Source: Fibrobacter sp. UWB4 (GTDB lineage Bacteria; Fibrobacterota; Fibrobacteria; Fibrobacterales; Fibrobacteraceae). Taken from it: a DNA stretch of 64,000 bases. Under the pieces are notes generated by a model. It worked only from the letters and a program-made list of their open reading frames with translations. It made no database searches and was not told where the DNA came from. Each line of letters opens with the position of its first letter. Positions within the stretch are counted from its first letter, which is position 1. Of this stretch, positions 32,653 through 40,985 are shown in pieces. Position numbers and translations under genes: made by a program. The stretch is taken from positions 868,001-932,000 of the forward strand of contig NZ_MWQI01000001.1 of NCBI RefSeq assembly GCF_002210345.1. Direction: 5' to 3'.

Positions 32653-34110
32653 ATGTCTAATTACTGTCCTGTTATTGGTCTCGAAATCCATTGCCAGCTT
32701 GCCACTAAGACAAAGATGTTCTGTGGCTGCGAAATTGAAGTGAACACAAGCCCGAACAAGCACGTTTGCCCTGTTTGCCTCGGTATGCCGGGTGCAATGC
32801 CGGTGCCGAACAAGAAGGCTGTGGAATACGCCATTCGCTTGGGTCTCGCTCTCAACTGCGAAATCGATTTGAACGCCATGTGGACTCGTAAGAACTACTT
32901 CTACCCGGATCTTCCGAAGGGTTACCAGATCACGCAGACGGGTGGACTTCCGGTGTATGACCATCCGATTTGCAAGAACGGCTGGCTCGAAATCGTGAAG
33001 GCCGACGGCACCAAGAAGCGCGTGGGCATTACCCGTATCCACATGGAAGAAGACGCTGGCAAGCTCATCCACGACATGAGCCCGTCCCAGAGCCATTTTG
33101 ACGCAAACCGCTGCGGTACGCCGCTTTGCGAAATCGTGACTGAACCGGACATCCGTAGCCCGGAAGAAGCCGTGCTCGTCTTGAAGAAGATCAAGCAGAC
33201 GCTCGAATACACACGCGTTTCTAACGCCAACATGGAAAACGGCAACATGCGCTGCGATGGTAACATTTCCCTCCGCGCATCTGAAGACGCTCCGTTCGGT
33301 ATCCGCGCCGAAATCAAGAACTTGAACAGCTTCACGAACCTCGAAAAGGCTCTCTACTGCGAAATGAACCTCCAGGCATCGACGCTCGATGCAGGCAAGG
33401 AAGTCGAACAGTGCACCAAGCGTTATGATCCCAACGCGGACAAGACGATTGTGATCCGCTCTAAGGAAGACGCTCACGACTACAAGTACTTCCCGGAACC
33501 GGATATGGTTCGCCTCGTGACCGACCCAGCCTTCGTCGAAGAAATCCGCCGCACCCTTCCGGAACTGCCGGATGCACGCCGCGAACGCTTCATGAAGGAC
33601 TTCGGCGTTTCTGAATACGACGCCCAGGTGCTGACCGAAGACCGCGATGTGAGCGAATGGTACGACACCGCCGCCAAGAACTGCAAGAACGGCAAGGTGC
33701 TCGCCAACTGGGTCATCACGGAACTCCTCGCTAAGATGAAGGACCTCGAAGGTGGCCTCTCCGCTCTCAAGATAAAGCCGGAACAGCTCTGCGCTCTCGT
33801 GAACCTCATTGCAGACAACACCATCAACGGTAAGATTGCAAAGACGGTGTTTGCAGAAATGTTCGAAACGGGCAAGGATCCTGAAGTTATCGTGAAGGAA
33901 AAGGGCCTCGTGCAGGTGACCGACACTGCCGCTATTGAAGCCGTTGTTCGTGAAGTCTGCGCTGCTAACGCTGCCCAGTTTGCTGAATTCAAGGCAGGCA
34001 AGGTCGCTCTCAAGGGCTTCCTCGTGGGTATGACGATGCGCAAGTCCGGTGGCAAGGCTAACCCGGGTCTCGTGAACCAGATTCTCGACAAGCTCGCTAA
34101 GGAAGGGTAA
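32653..34110 (+). CDS. gatB: aspartyl/glutamyl-tRNA(Asn/Gln) amidotransferase subunit B
   Basis: 485 aa from the ATG at 32653 with TTGGAG upstream. The N-terminus YCPVIGLEIHCQL and the zinc-site region FCGCEIEVNTSPNKHVCPVCLGMPGAMPVPN are diagnostic, as are ITRIHMEEDAGKLIHD and the C-terminal tRNA-binding GatB_Yqey domain ending in KANPGLVNQILDKLA. GatB phosphorylates and amidates misacylated Glu-tRNA(Gln) or Asp-tRNA(Asn) in the GatCAB complex. gatA and gatC are not adjacent. The upstream spacer contains two CTAAGTTCTAATT simple repeats. Confidence 0.97.
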   Translation: MSNYCPVIGLEIHCQLATKTKMFCGCEIEVNTSPNKHVCPVCLGMPGAMPVPNKKAVEYAIRLGLALNCEIDLNAMWTRKNYFYPDLPKGYQITQTGGLPVYDHPICKNGWLEIVKADGTKKRVGITRIHMEEDAGKLIHDMSPSQSHFDANRCGTPLCEIVTEPDIRSPEEAVLVLKKIKQTLEYTRVSNANMENGNMRCDGNISLRASEDAPFGIRAEIKNLNSFTNLEKALYCEMNLQASTLDAGKEVEQCTKRYDPNADKTIVIRSKEDAHDYKYFPEPDMVRLVTDPAFVEEIRRTLPELPDARRERFMKDFGVSEYDAQVLTEDRDVSEWYDTAAKNCKNGKVLANWVITELLAKMKDLEGGLSALKIKPEQLCALVNLIADNTINGKIAKTVFAEMFETGKDPEVIVKEKGLVQVTDTAAIEAVVREVCAANAAQFAEFKAGKVALKGFLVGMTMRKSGGKANPGLVNQILDKLAKEG

Positions 34111-34112
34111 TA

Positions 34113-34243
34113 AGACGAGAGAACGCTCGCTACGGCGGGCTACAGACGAGAGACGAAAGAGTGCTTTTTTCGAAATTGAAAAGACGTCATTGCGAGCCCA
34201 AGGTCACTGAGCGTAGTCGAAGTGGGGGCGTGGCAATCCAGGG
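34113..34243. repeat. purine-rich GACGAGAGACGAAAGA repeat and dispersed GTCATTGCGAG repeat
   Basis: Two repeats lie side by side. 34143-34160 is CAGACGAGAGACGAAAGA, whose core recurs at 59025-59042 in the bioD start. 34185-34243 begins CGTCATTGCGAGCCC and ends GTGGCAATCCAGGG, a hairpin-forming dispersed element that runs into the coding frame of the next gene. Confidence 0.6.
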
Positions 34244-34553
34244 CAGTTTGTTGCTCGTGGTTTTGTTCGCACTCTTCCTTGCTTTCCCGTCCTCTGCCTC
34301 TGCAAAGATGGACCGTTCGGACAGTTCCTATGTCAGTACGCTGAACATGACCGACGAGCAGAAGGAAAAGGTCTACGGCGTTGATTCTGCGACTCTCGCC
34401 AAAGGTCCGACGCTCCAGGAACTTAACGAAGAAAATCCGACTTACGTTAAACGCGAATACGACCACAAACAGCAAGTCGTGGTCGGCAGCGTGGTGATGT
34501 TCTGCGTTGCCCTCGCGATGGTCCTGATGAACAATTACAATCCAAAAAGGTAG
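34161..34553 (+). CDS. small membrane protein with repeat-encoded N-terminus, unknown
   Basis: Up to 130 aa from GTG 34161. The true core is a hydrophobic segment or signal peptide (SLLLVVLFALFLAFPSSASA), a hydrophilic middle (DSSYVSTLNMTDEQKEKVYG, SATLAKGPTLQELN) and a second TM segment (VVVGSVVMFCVALAMVLM) near the C-terminus. Residues ~9-27 are encoded by the dispersed repeat, so the start may really be GTG 34230 (V24) or a nearby TTG. Downstream is a stretch of TTACTAG-type simple sequence. No family recognised. Confidence 0.6.
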   Translation: MLFSKLKRRHCEPKVTERSRSGGVAIQGSLLLVVLFALFLAFPSSASAKMDRSDSSYVSTLNMTDEQKEKVYGVDSATLAKGPTLQELNEENPTYVKREYDHKQQVVVGSVVMFCVALAMVLMNNYNPKR

Positions 34554-34557
34554 TTAT

Positions 34558-34630
34558 GAGTTTGAAGTTACTAGAATTTCATTTCTAGATTTACTAGTAA
34601 CTAATAACTATTAACTAGTAACTAAACACT
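34558..34630. repeat. TTACTAG/AACTA simple-sequence spacer
   Basis: Degenerate repeats of ACTAGTAACTA type fill the gap before purO. A very similar stretch follows purO at 35366-35450, so this gene is bracketed by the same kind of sequence. Related stretches lie at 39778-39838. Confidence 0.6.
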
Positions 34631-35365
34631 ATGAACTACACAGAAGAAGCAAAACAGAATTTCAACGACCTCTCCAAGAACCCGTATCCGGGCCGTGGCA
34701 TCGTGCTTGGCACAAGCGCCGATGGCAAGTCCTATGTGCAGGTTTACTGGATCATGGGCCGTAGCGTGAACAGCCGCAACCGCGTGTTTGAAATCGAAGC
34801 CGACACTGGTTTTATGAAGACCAAGGCTTTCGATGAATCCAAGCTCACGGACCCGCACCTCATCATTTACTATCCGGCTCGCCACACGAAAGACGTGCAG
34901 ATCATCACGAACGGCGACCAGACGGACACGATTTACAACGCCATCAAGCTTGGTGGTACGTTCGAAAGCGCTCTCCGCACTCGCCAGTACGAAGACGACG
35001 CTCCGAACTTCACGCCGCGTATTTCCGGCATCCACTACAAGAATGCTGAACCGGCTGTCTACAAGCTCTCCATCCTCAAGAGCCGAAACAACAGCGAAGA
35101 CGCTGGCTGCGAACGCATGACGTTTGAATTCGAAAAGGCTCTCCCGGGTCTTGGTCACTTCATCAGCACGTACGAAACCGATGGCAAGCCGATTCCCTCT
35201 TTCAATGGCTTCCCGAAACTCATGCCGATTTTCAACACTGCTGAAGAAACGCTCAAGGCTTACTGGGACGCTCTCAACGCTGATAACAAGGTCTCTTTGA
35301 TGGTCAAGTGGATCGACCGCGAAACCTTCGAAGCCAAGACGATTATCGTGAATAAGAACGTGTAA
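34631..35365 (+). CDS. purO: IMP cyclohydrolase, archaeal PurO-like type
   Basis: 244 aa. The N-terminus NDLSKNPYPGRGIVLGTSADGKSYVQVYWIMGRSVNSRNRVF is the signature of the IMP_cyclohyd (PurO-like) family, an NTN-hydrolase-fold enzyme that closes the ring of FAICAR to IMP, the last purine step. This is not the usual PurH N-terminal domain. The AICAR transformylase domain is found alone at 38663-39715, lacking its own cyclohydrolase, so the two genes together replace bifunctional PurH. Confidence 0.85.
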   Translation: MNYTEEAKQNFNDLSKNPYPGRGIVLGTSADGKSYVQVYWIMGRSVNSRNRVFEIEADTGFMKTKAFDESKLTDPHLIIYYPARHTKDVQIITNGDQTDTIYNAIKLGGTFESALRTRQYEDDAPNFTPRISGIHYKNAEPAVYKLSILKSRNNSEDAGCERMTFEFEKALPGLGHFISTYETDGKPIPSFNGFPKLMPIFNTAEETLKAYWDALNADNKVSLMVKWIDRETFEAKTIIVNKNV

Positions 35366-35450
35366 GAGTTAAGAGTTCCGAGTTACTAGTTACTAGAAAA
35401 TTTCATATAAAGATATTCTATTAACTAGTAGCTAAGTTCTAGTAACTGCG
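35366..35450. repeat. TTACTAG/AACTAG simple-sequence spacer after purO
   Basis: Same type of degenerate ACTAG-rich sequence as 34558-34630. It separates the convergent purO and GntR-type genes. No terminator hairpin of the usual type is visible here, though the self-complementary CTAG units can pair. Confidence 0.55.
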
Positions 35451-35461
35451 GCGAAGCCGAC

Positions 35462-36853
35462 TTACTTCTCAATGACCTGCCCCAGAATTTGGTGCAGGCG
35501 TTTTTTGTTCCCGAAACCATCGGGATTTTCGATGTAGTAGAAAATTTGTTTGATAAGCGCACTCGTGTTGAAATCGTACGAGGCGATTCGGAGCAAGTAG
35601 CTTTCGGCGGAGTTGTCGAATCCGAGAACGTTCGGGTCGGCTTTGTCGCCCGGCAATGTGCAATCGCCGTCATCGCTCATTTCGTAAAAGAGTCCTGCGA
35701 CTTCATCGTTCACACAGACCCAGCAGTTGCAATCCCCAGGCACATTCTTGGCGAATTGCAAAAGCTTTTTCTTCACGAGGTTACGGGCGTATGATTCGAC
35801 GGAAAATCTCGAAACTTTCTGCCTTGCGATTTCCTTGTAGTCCCACGGGCTTGCAAATTCGTCATCGGTAAATGCAATGACTTCTATCCCCGAATTCATG
35901 AGGCCCGTCAAGCGGTCCTTGGACCAGGAACTGTTATGGTACGGCGAGAAATAGCAGACCTTCTTGAAGCCTTTCTGCAACAGGTATTTGCCGAGCTGCT
36001 GGCCTGGAATTTCTCCGAATGTCGAGTTGAAAAACGCCCAGTTGTTCTTGCTCAAGAATCTTGGCGGGATGTTCTGCAGCGGGTGCTCCCACCAAACGGA
36101 AACGGGGTATTTTACGCCGTAAAAGAGCTGCAAAAGCGCATGTGGATTCTGCACCAAGAGCGTCGAGAGCACTGCACCGATGGCGTTCGGATAATCTGTC
36201 AGGTGGCAGACTTTTCCGCTGCGGTCAATGAGCTTGCCGCTTTCTTCGTTGATGCCGAGCAGAATGAGCTTGAAATGCTGTTCACCGGCAGTCTGGTAAA
36301 CGAGGCGCAAGAAGTCGAGTTCTCGTTCGCTTTCTGCGGTAAAGCCGCCCCAAGAATTGCATCTCGTGACGAACAAAATTTCGCTGAAATTCTTGGTGGT
36401 CTTTGTCTTGAGCGGGGAGGCAAATGCGTACAGGCGCCCACGGCGCACAAGAATGCCCTGGTTCACTTTGTGGATCAGGAACTTGCGGAGAATCGTCTGC
36501 GATACGTTATAGCGGTCGGAAAGTTCCTTGGCGAGCGGCAGATTCTTGTTCGGGTCGAGGAATCCTTTTTCCCAGTCTGTAGAAAATTCGCGTTCAAGGC
36601 GCTCGAGCACGGTCTCGTGATGAACCGTCTTTGAAAGCATTTGTGCAAGATCATTGGCGTCAGGAGCCTTGCCCCAGAAGAATCCCTTGCCGCGGATGCT
36701 GTAGATGAGTCCTTCTTCGGAGAGCTGCTTGAGCACTCCTTGAATGGTTCCCGACGAGACTCCAAACGTTTTCATCAGCTTGCGCACGGACGGGAGCATT
36801 TCCCCGTCCTTCAGCTCTTGCTGCAAAATCGCTTGTTTGATCTCGTCGCGCAT
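35462..36853 (-). CDS. GntR-type transcriptional regulator with two winged-helix regions and a sensor domain
   Basis: 463 aa. Residues 1-65 are a GntR winged helix (MLPSVRKLMKTFGVSSGTIQGVLKQL then GLIYSIRGKGFFW). A second HTH-like stretch is at about 105-150 (NLPLAKELSDRYNVSQTILRKFL then GILVRRGRLYAF). The C-terminal ~300 residues look like a LacI/periplasmic-binding-type sensor (VCYFSPYHNSSWSKDRLTGLMNSGIEVIAF, CNCWVCVNDEVAGLFYEM). It starts 3 bases after the trmFO stop in a minus-strand operon with AICAR transformylase, so a role in nucleotide or carbohydrate control is possible but unproved. Confidence 0.75.
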   Translation of the reverse strand: MRDEIKQAILQQELKDGEMLPSVRKLMKTFGVSSGTIQGVLKQLSEEGLIYSIRGKGFFWGKAPDANDLAQMLSKTVHHETVLERLEREFSTDWEKGFLDPNKNLPLAKELSDRYNVSQTILRKFLIHKVNQGILVRRGRLYAFASPLKTKTTKNFSEILFVTRCNSWGGFTAESERELDFLRLVYQTAGEQHFKLILLGINEESGKLIDRSGKVCHLTDYPNAIGAVLSTLLVQNPHALLQLFYGVKYPVSVWWEHPLQNIPPRFLSKNNWAFFNSTFGEIPGQQLGKYLLQKGFKKVCYFSPYHNSSWSKDRLTGLMNSGIEVIAFTDDEFASPWDYKEIARQKVSRFSVESYARNLVKKKLLQFAKNVPGDCNCWVCVNDEVAGLFYEMSDDGDCTLPGDKADPNVLGFDNSAESYLLRIASYDFNTSALIKQIFYYIENPDGFGNKKRLHQILGQVIEK

Positions 36854-36856
36854 ATT

Positions 36857-38188
36857 TTATGCCTTGTTTCGGGCCGCAATCCATTCGCGAACGGCTCGTT
36901 CGGCTCGTTCGGCAAGAATTTCTTTCTTGTTTTTTTTCTTGAGTCCTTCGTGATGGGGGAGGAGGCCGAAGTTGAAGTTCATCGGCTGGAAGTCCTCGTT
37001 CTCTTCGACAAGGCGGTTCATCAAGGAGCCGATGCAGCTTTCGTCTGGAAGCGGATCGGAATGCCCATGCAAAATCGTCTGAGCCATGTTCCAGGCGGCG
37101 TACCAGCCAGTTGCCACTGCTTCGGTATAGCCTTCAGAACCCGTAATCTGGCCTGCAAACCATGTGGGCGGAATGCCCTTGGCGCATTCAAGTTCCGGGC
37201 GCAAACGGAGCGTTTTATCGAGGAACTTCGGCGATTCGATGAACGTGTTGCGGTGCATGCAGCCGAGGCGCGCAAACTTTGCGTTTCGCAATGCGGGCAC
37301 CATGGTAAAGATCTCCTTTTGCGTACCCCACTTGAGGCGCGTCTGGAAACCGACCATGTTGAACAACGTCTTCTGCTTGTTTTCGGCACGGAGCTGGATC
37401 ACAGCATACCACAGATGTCCGTTGTTTCCAAGCCCAAGCCCGATGGGGCGCATGGGCCCGTGGCGGAGAGTTTCGTAGCCACGACGCGCCATTTCTTCGA
37501 CCGGCAGGCAACCTTCAAAAAGTTCGCGTTTTTCGAACGGGCGCGGTTCTGTCGCTTCTGCTTCGCAGAGCTTGTTTACAAATTCAGTATAAGTTTCCTT
37601 GTCCAGCGGGCAGTTGATAAAGTCTGCCGTTTCGCCCTTTTCCCAGCGGTTCATGTAGAACGCATGGTTAAAGTCAATGCTGTCCGTCTCGACGACTGGC
37701 GCAATTGCATCAAAGAAGTGCAGACGGTTACTGCCAAGGCGCTTGAAAATATCGTCGGCGAGAGCATCACTTGCCAAAGGACCTGCGGCAACAAGCGTCG
37801 GGCAATCGCCTTCGAGGCTCGTCACTTCTTCGCGGTGCAGTGTGATGTTCGGGAATTCTGCAATCTTCTTTTCGACAAGTTCACTAAAAATGTCGCGGTT
37901 CACCGTCAGGGAATCGCCTGCTGGCACTGCCGCTTCACGCGCGCAATCCAGGAGGAAACTCCCGAGCAGAGTGAGTTCCGCTTTTAAAAGGCCATGGGCA
38001 CTAGTTATGCCTAAAGCCTTGAAACTGTTAGAACAGACGAGTTGGGCTAGGTGTCCATCCCTGTGGGCGGGCGTCTGCCTGTTGGGGCGCATTTCGTACA
38101 AATCTACCTGAAAACCACGGCTTGCCAATTGTAAAGCCGCTTCGCAGCCTGCAAGACCGCCACCAATAACACGTACTCGTTCGTTCAT
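36857..38188 (-). CDS. trmFO: methylenetetrahydrofolate-tRNA-(uracil-5-)-methyltransferase
   Basis: 443-aa FAD enzyme that makes ribothymidine at tRNA position 54 with methylene-tetrahydrofolate. The N-terminal dinucleotide fold VRVIGGGLAGCEAALQLASRG and YEMRPNRQTPAHRDGHLAQLVCSNSFK are diagnostic; GQITGSEGYTEAVATGWYAAWN is the second FAD motif. Length is normal. It overlaps nothing but lies 1 base after the stop of the 151-aa protein and 3 bases before the regulator, inside an operon with the AICAR transformylase; both enzymes use one-carbon folates. Confidence 0.97.
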   Translation of the reverse strand: MNERVRVIGGGLAGCEAALQLASRGFQVDLYEMRPNRQTPAHRDGHLAQLVCSNSFKALGITSAHGLLKAELTLLGSFLLDCAREAAVPAGDSLTVNRDIFSELVEKKIAEFPNITLHREEVTSLEGDCPTLVAAGPLASDALADDIFKRLGSNRLHFFDAIAPVVETDSIDFNHAFYMNRWEKGETADFINCPLDKETYTEFVNKLCEAEATEPRPFEKRELFEGCLPVEEMARRGYETLRHGPMRPIGLGLGNNGHLWYAVIQLRAENKQKTLFNMVGFQTRLKWGTQKEIFTMVPALRNAKFARLGCMHRNTFIESPKFLDKTLRLRPELECAKGIPPTWFAGQITGSEGYTEAVATGWYAAWNMAQTILHGHSDPLPDESCIGSLMNRLVEENEDFQPMNFNFGLLPHHEGLKKKNKKEILAERAERAVREWIAARNKA

Positions 38189-38189
38189 T

Positions 38190-38645
38190 TTAATTCACAA
38201 CAATTTTTCTATAGCTCTTCGCGTTACCGATCCAGAGCTTGACCAACAATTCTTCGAGGGATGCAGTGCTTACGCATTCCGGGTCCGCATCCTGAATTTC
38301 GTCCGAAATAAGATTCGCCTGAGTCAAGTTCAGCATGCCGTAGTACAAAGCCTCAAGCAACTGAGACAAGAACTCGGGCGAAACCTTAGCGACAGACTCC
38401 ATATCATTCAATGGCGGGAGCTGCGTTTTATCCGGCTGGAACTGATCCAAGTTATCCATAGTCCACATGTCGGTCGCCTTGCTCATTTCGGGCGAGGGCG
38501 CAATACCGCTAAGCTTGGAACGGTAATCACTCCATTCCTTGGCGGTTGTTTTCCCGGCCTTGCGGACAGACTTCAAGAAGGAGAGGACTGCGTAATACAG
38601 GTCCTTCTCCCTTTGGTTTGATTCTTTCTGAGAAACTGGAATCAT
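38190..38645 (-). CDS. hypothetical helical protein (151 aa)
   Basis: Soluble, helical, with Gln/Ser/Leu-rich surface and no recognised domain. It lies 17 bases after the AICAR transformylase stop and 1 base before trmFO. The middle contains DMWTMDNLDQFQPDKTQLPP, and the C-terminal part looks like a four-helix region (SPEFLSQLLEALYYGMLNL). It is a real gene by position and codon use. Confidence 0.7.
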   Translation of the reverse strand: MIPVSQKESNQREKDLYYAVLSFLKSVRKAGKTTAKEWSDYRSKLSGIAPSPEMSKATDMWTMDNLDQFQPDKTQLPPLNDMESVAKVSPEFLSQLLEALYYGMLNLTQANLISDEIQDADPECVSTASLEELLVKLWIGNAKSYRKIVVN

Positions 38646-38662
38646 TCTTACCTTATAATGAA

Positions 38663-39715
38663 TTAGTGGCGGAAATGGCGCATTCCGGTGAACACCATCG
38701 CAATGCCGAACTTGTCTGCAGATTCGATGGAGAGGTCATCCTTCTTGGAGCCACCCGGCTGAACAATGTAACGGACGCCAGCATCGTGTGCGGCTTCGAC
38801 GTTGTCCGGGAACGGGAAGAATGCGTCAGAACCCATAACGACTTCGCCGAAGACCTTCTTTTCGAGAGCCTTGAGACCGGCTTCGTTCACGAGCTTGCCG
38901 TTTTCGTCGAAGAATTCCTTTGCTTCCGGGAGGCGGGCGACGTTGTCGCGGACTCGCGGCTGGCAGAGGCGGAGGTTGGAGTCGATGCGGTTCGGCTGGC
39001 CTGGGCCAAGACCCATCACCTGGAAGTAACCCGGCTTGTATTCGTAGCACATCACGATAGCGTTAGACTTTGTATGCTTGGTGACGAGCCAAGTGAAGCG
39101 GGCGAGGTCTTCCTTGTTCTTCGGGAACTGGGCCTTCGTCACGCATTCGAACTTTTCCCAAGTACCGATGTCGCGGTCCTGGACGAGCATGCCGCCGATC
39201 ACGTGCTTGTAAACCTTGCAAGGCGTAGCCTTCTTGATTTCGCCAACTTCGAGGAGGCGAATGTCCTTGGACTTGTTCTTGAGGAATTCGAGAGCGTCGT
39301 CATCGAAAGCCGGAGCGAGCAAGATTTCAACGAACTTGCCCTTGAGGAATTCGGCAGTCTGGAGATCGACCTTGCGGGTCACTGCAATTACGGAACCGAA
39401 AGCGGACACCGGGTCACCAGCCCAAGCGGCTTCGAGAGCTTCACGGAGCGTTTCGCCCGTAGCAAGTCCACACGGATTCATGTGCTTCACGATCACGACA
39501 GCATTGCCGTCGCTGAATTCGCGAGCCATTTCGAGGGCTGCGTCAGCATCGACGATGTTGTTGAAAGAAAGTTCCTTGCCCCAGAGCTGCTTGGCAGAAG
39601 CGAGGTTTGCTTCGGTGCAGGTCGGGTCGCGGTAGAATACAGCGGACTGGTGGGAGTTTTCACCGTAGCGCATCGGCTGCGGGTCAACGAATTTCAAAAC
39701 GAGTTCTTCGGACAT
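38663..39715 (-). CDS. stand-alone AICAR formyltransferase (PurH C-terminal domain only)
   Basis: 350 aa from ATG 39715 with AAAGGAAATG upstream; an in-frame start 21 codons earlier reads through a terminator hairpin. The protein aligns in style with the AICARFT half of Pur[15 protein letters not shown]-like [27 protein letters not shown], the catalytic KH in [12 protein letters not shown], and [21 protein letters not shown] with [10 protein letters not shown]. The ~200-residue cyclohydrolase domain is absent, and PurO at 34631 supplies that step. It transfers a formyl group from 10-formyl-THF to AICAR. First gene of the operon with trmFO. Confidence 0.9.
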   Translation of the reverse strand: MSEELVLKFVDPQPMRYGENSHQSAVFYRDPTCTEANLASAKQLWGKELSFNNIVDADAALEMAREFSDGNAVVIVKHMNPCGLATGETLREALEAAWAGDPVSAFGSVIAVTRKVDLQTAEFLKGKFVEILLAPAFDDDALEFLKNKSKDIRLLEVGEIKKATPCKVYKHVIGGMLVQDRDIGTWEKFECVTKAQFPKNKEDLARFTWLVTKHTKSNAIVMCYEYKPGYFQVMGLGPGQPNRIDSNLRLCQPRVRDNVARLPEAKEFFDENGKLVNEAGLKALEKKVFGEVVMGSDAFFPFPDNVEAAHDAGVRYIVQPGGSKKDDLSIESADKFGIAMVFTGMRHFRH

Positions 39716-39752
39716 ATCATTTCCTTTGTGGATTTTTCCGAAGGAAATATAG

Positions 39753-39777
39753 AAAAAATGCCCACGCACGGTGGGCA
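39753..39777 (-). terminator. terminator between the NifU-like gene and the AICAR transformylase gene
   Basis: On the minus strand TGCCCAC pairs perfectly with GTGGGCA around CGTGC and is followed by six T. It lies 62 bases after the NifU-like stop and 38 bases before the transformylase start. It could be a plain terminator or an attenuator for the purine gene. Confidence 0.8.
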
Positions 39778-39838
39778 CAAAACTAATAACTAAAGACTAA
39801 CAGCCAATGACCATTGACTAATGACTATCGGCTAATAA

Positions 39839-40660
39839 TTAGAACAAACTAGCGGGAGGATTGTTGTCGTCCAATCCTGGAACATCCGGATTCTGGGGGA
39901 TGTTTGCAAGTGGGTCTTCCGGTTCAACGATCAAGTTGTAATAGACATTGTTCTTGAGCTCGTCTTCGATGTAGAAGAGTGTGCCGCCCATTGCGCTGCC
40001 GCATCCGGCGCAAGCACCCTGGTAACGGATTTGCAGGCGGTTGTCGTCTGTCAAGTCGAGAATCTGCACATCGCCACCGTCGCCTTGGAGCGTTCCGCGG
40101 ACGGTCTGGTGGAGCCATGCTTCAATCTTTTCGATCTTTTGAGCCTTGGTGAGCGCGTTCCATTCGGCATCGGCTTCGGCACGGCCTTCTGCGGTTTGCG
40201 TACGGTACTTGATGCGTTCCATCTTCTCGCGAACGATAATTGCTGTAGCTTTCTTTTCGGGGTAGACGAGCAGAATTTTCGAGATGAGCGTGTTCATCTG
40301 CTTGATTTCTACGGCGTCTTCCGGGATGGCTCGCACGTCCGGCGTGTCGCGCAGTTCTTCTTCGAGGCTTTCGGCGGTAATCTTGCAGGCGTCATCGACC
40401 GTCGCCATCTGAATCTTGCGGCAGAACGAATCGGCAAGGGCTGTAAAGAGCGGGCCGCCGTACGTAAAGAATCGCGTTTCCAGAATTTTGTCGCATTCCG
40501 GGTCGATCATCAGGTAGACCTTGAGGCTCGCTTCCTTCACATCGACTAGGGCGAGGCCTTTTTCATCGGCTTCAATCTGGAAAATAGCCCCACGGTACTT
40601 GGGTGCTTTGGCAATATCTTGTAATTTCTGAGAAAATTTTGCGCTTTGTTCTTCGTTCAT
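39839..40660 (-). CDS. NifU-like Fe-S scaffold/carrier with degenerate IscU-like N-terminus
   Basis: 273 aa. The N-terminal ~125 residues follow the IscU/NifU-N pattern (VKVYLMIDPECDKILETRFFTYGG, DACKIT) but the usual cysteine in the TYGC position is Gly, and the late HCS motif is absent, so it is unlikely to build a cluster there. The C-terminal domain (~176-245) has TLQGDGGDVQILDL and the conserved CxxC as GACAGCGSAMGG (C217, C220) of Nfu/NifU-C domains. A short Asp/Pro-rich tail ends the protein. Probably a cluster carrier. Confidence 0.8.
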   Translation of the reverse strand: MNEEQSAKFSQKLQDIAKAPKYRGAIFQIEADEKGLALVDVKEASLKVYLMIDPECDKILETRFFTYGGPLFTALADSFCRKIQMATVDDACKITAESLEEELRDTPDVRAIPEDAVEIKQMNTLISKILLVYPEKKATAIIVREKMERIKYRTQTAEGRAEADAEWNALTKAQKIEKIEAWLHQTVRGTLQGDGGDVQILDLTDDNRLQIRYQGACAGCGSAMGGTLFYIEDELKNNVYYNLIVEPEDPLANIPQNPDVPGLDDNNPPASLF

Positions 40661-40748
40661 GCGCGCTAATTTAGAAATTTATGACGCTTTTGGGGAGGGT
40701 TTTGTAAAACCTAGCGTAAATATAGGGTTTTGGTATGAGAAAAAGATA

Positions 40749-40880
40749 TGCCCGCGCTATGGCGGGCACTCTAAATCAGTATCACCGTCATGTTGAGTGG
40801 CTTAGCCACGAAACATCCAGTTATTTCTTGTCATGCAAGATTTAACTGGATCCTTCACCCTTGCTGGGTTCAGGATGACG
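40749..40880. repeat. cluster of palindromic and dispersed repeats (fills 40661-40985)
   Basis: Contains TGCCCGC-GCTATG-GCGGGCA (40749-40768), then a dispersed element from GTCATGTTGAGTGG (40787) through two ATCCAG/CTGGATCC half-sites to CAGGATGAC (40880). The two halves (about 40787-40822 and 40850-40880) face each other. The rest of 40881-40985 reads GC-rich with further small inverted repeats (AGCGCTAGCCTTAGCGGCT). No gene is seen in 40661-40985. Confidence 0.6.
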
Positions 40881-40985
40881 CCGAGGGGCGCGACGCTCGC
40901 CTCCTACGCGTTGCGCTTTTCAAGCGCTAGCCTTAGCGGCTCGGTCATAGAAAAATGCAAGCATTTTTCTGCGACTCTCGCCTTA

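Noticed and set aside
36641-37987. Plus-strand open frame of 448 codons opposite trmFO and the regulator
   Set aside because: Antisense shadow; crosses two real genes and has no domain.
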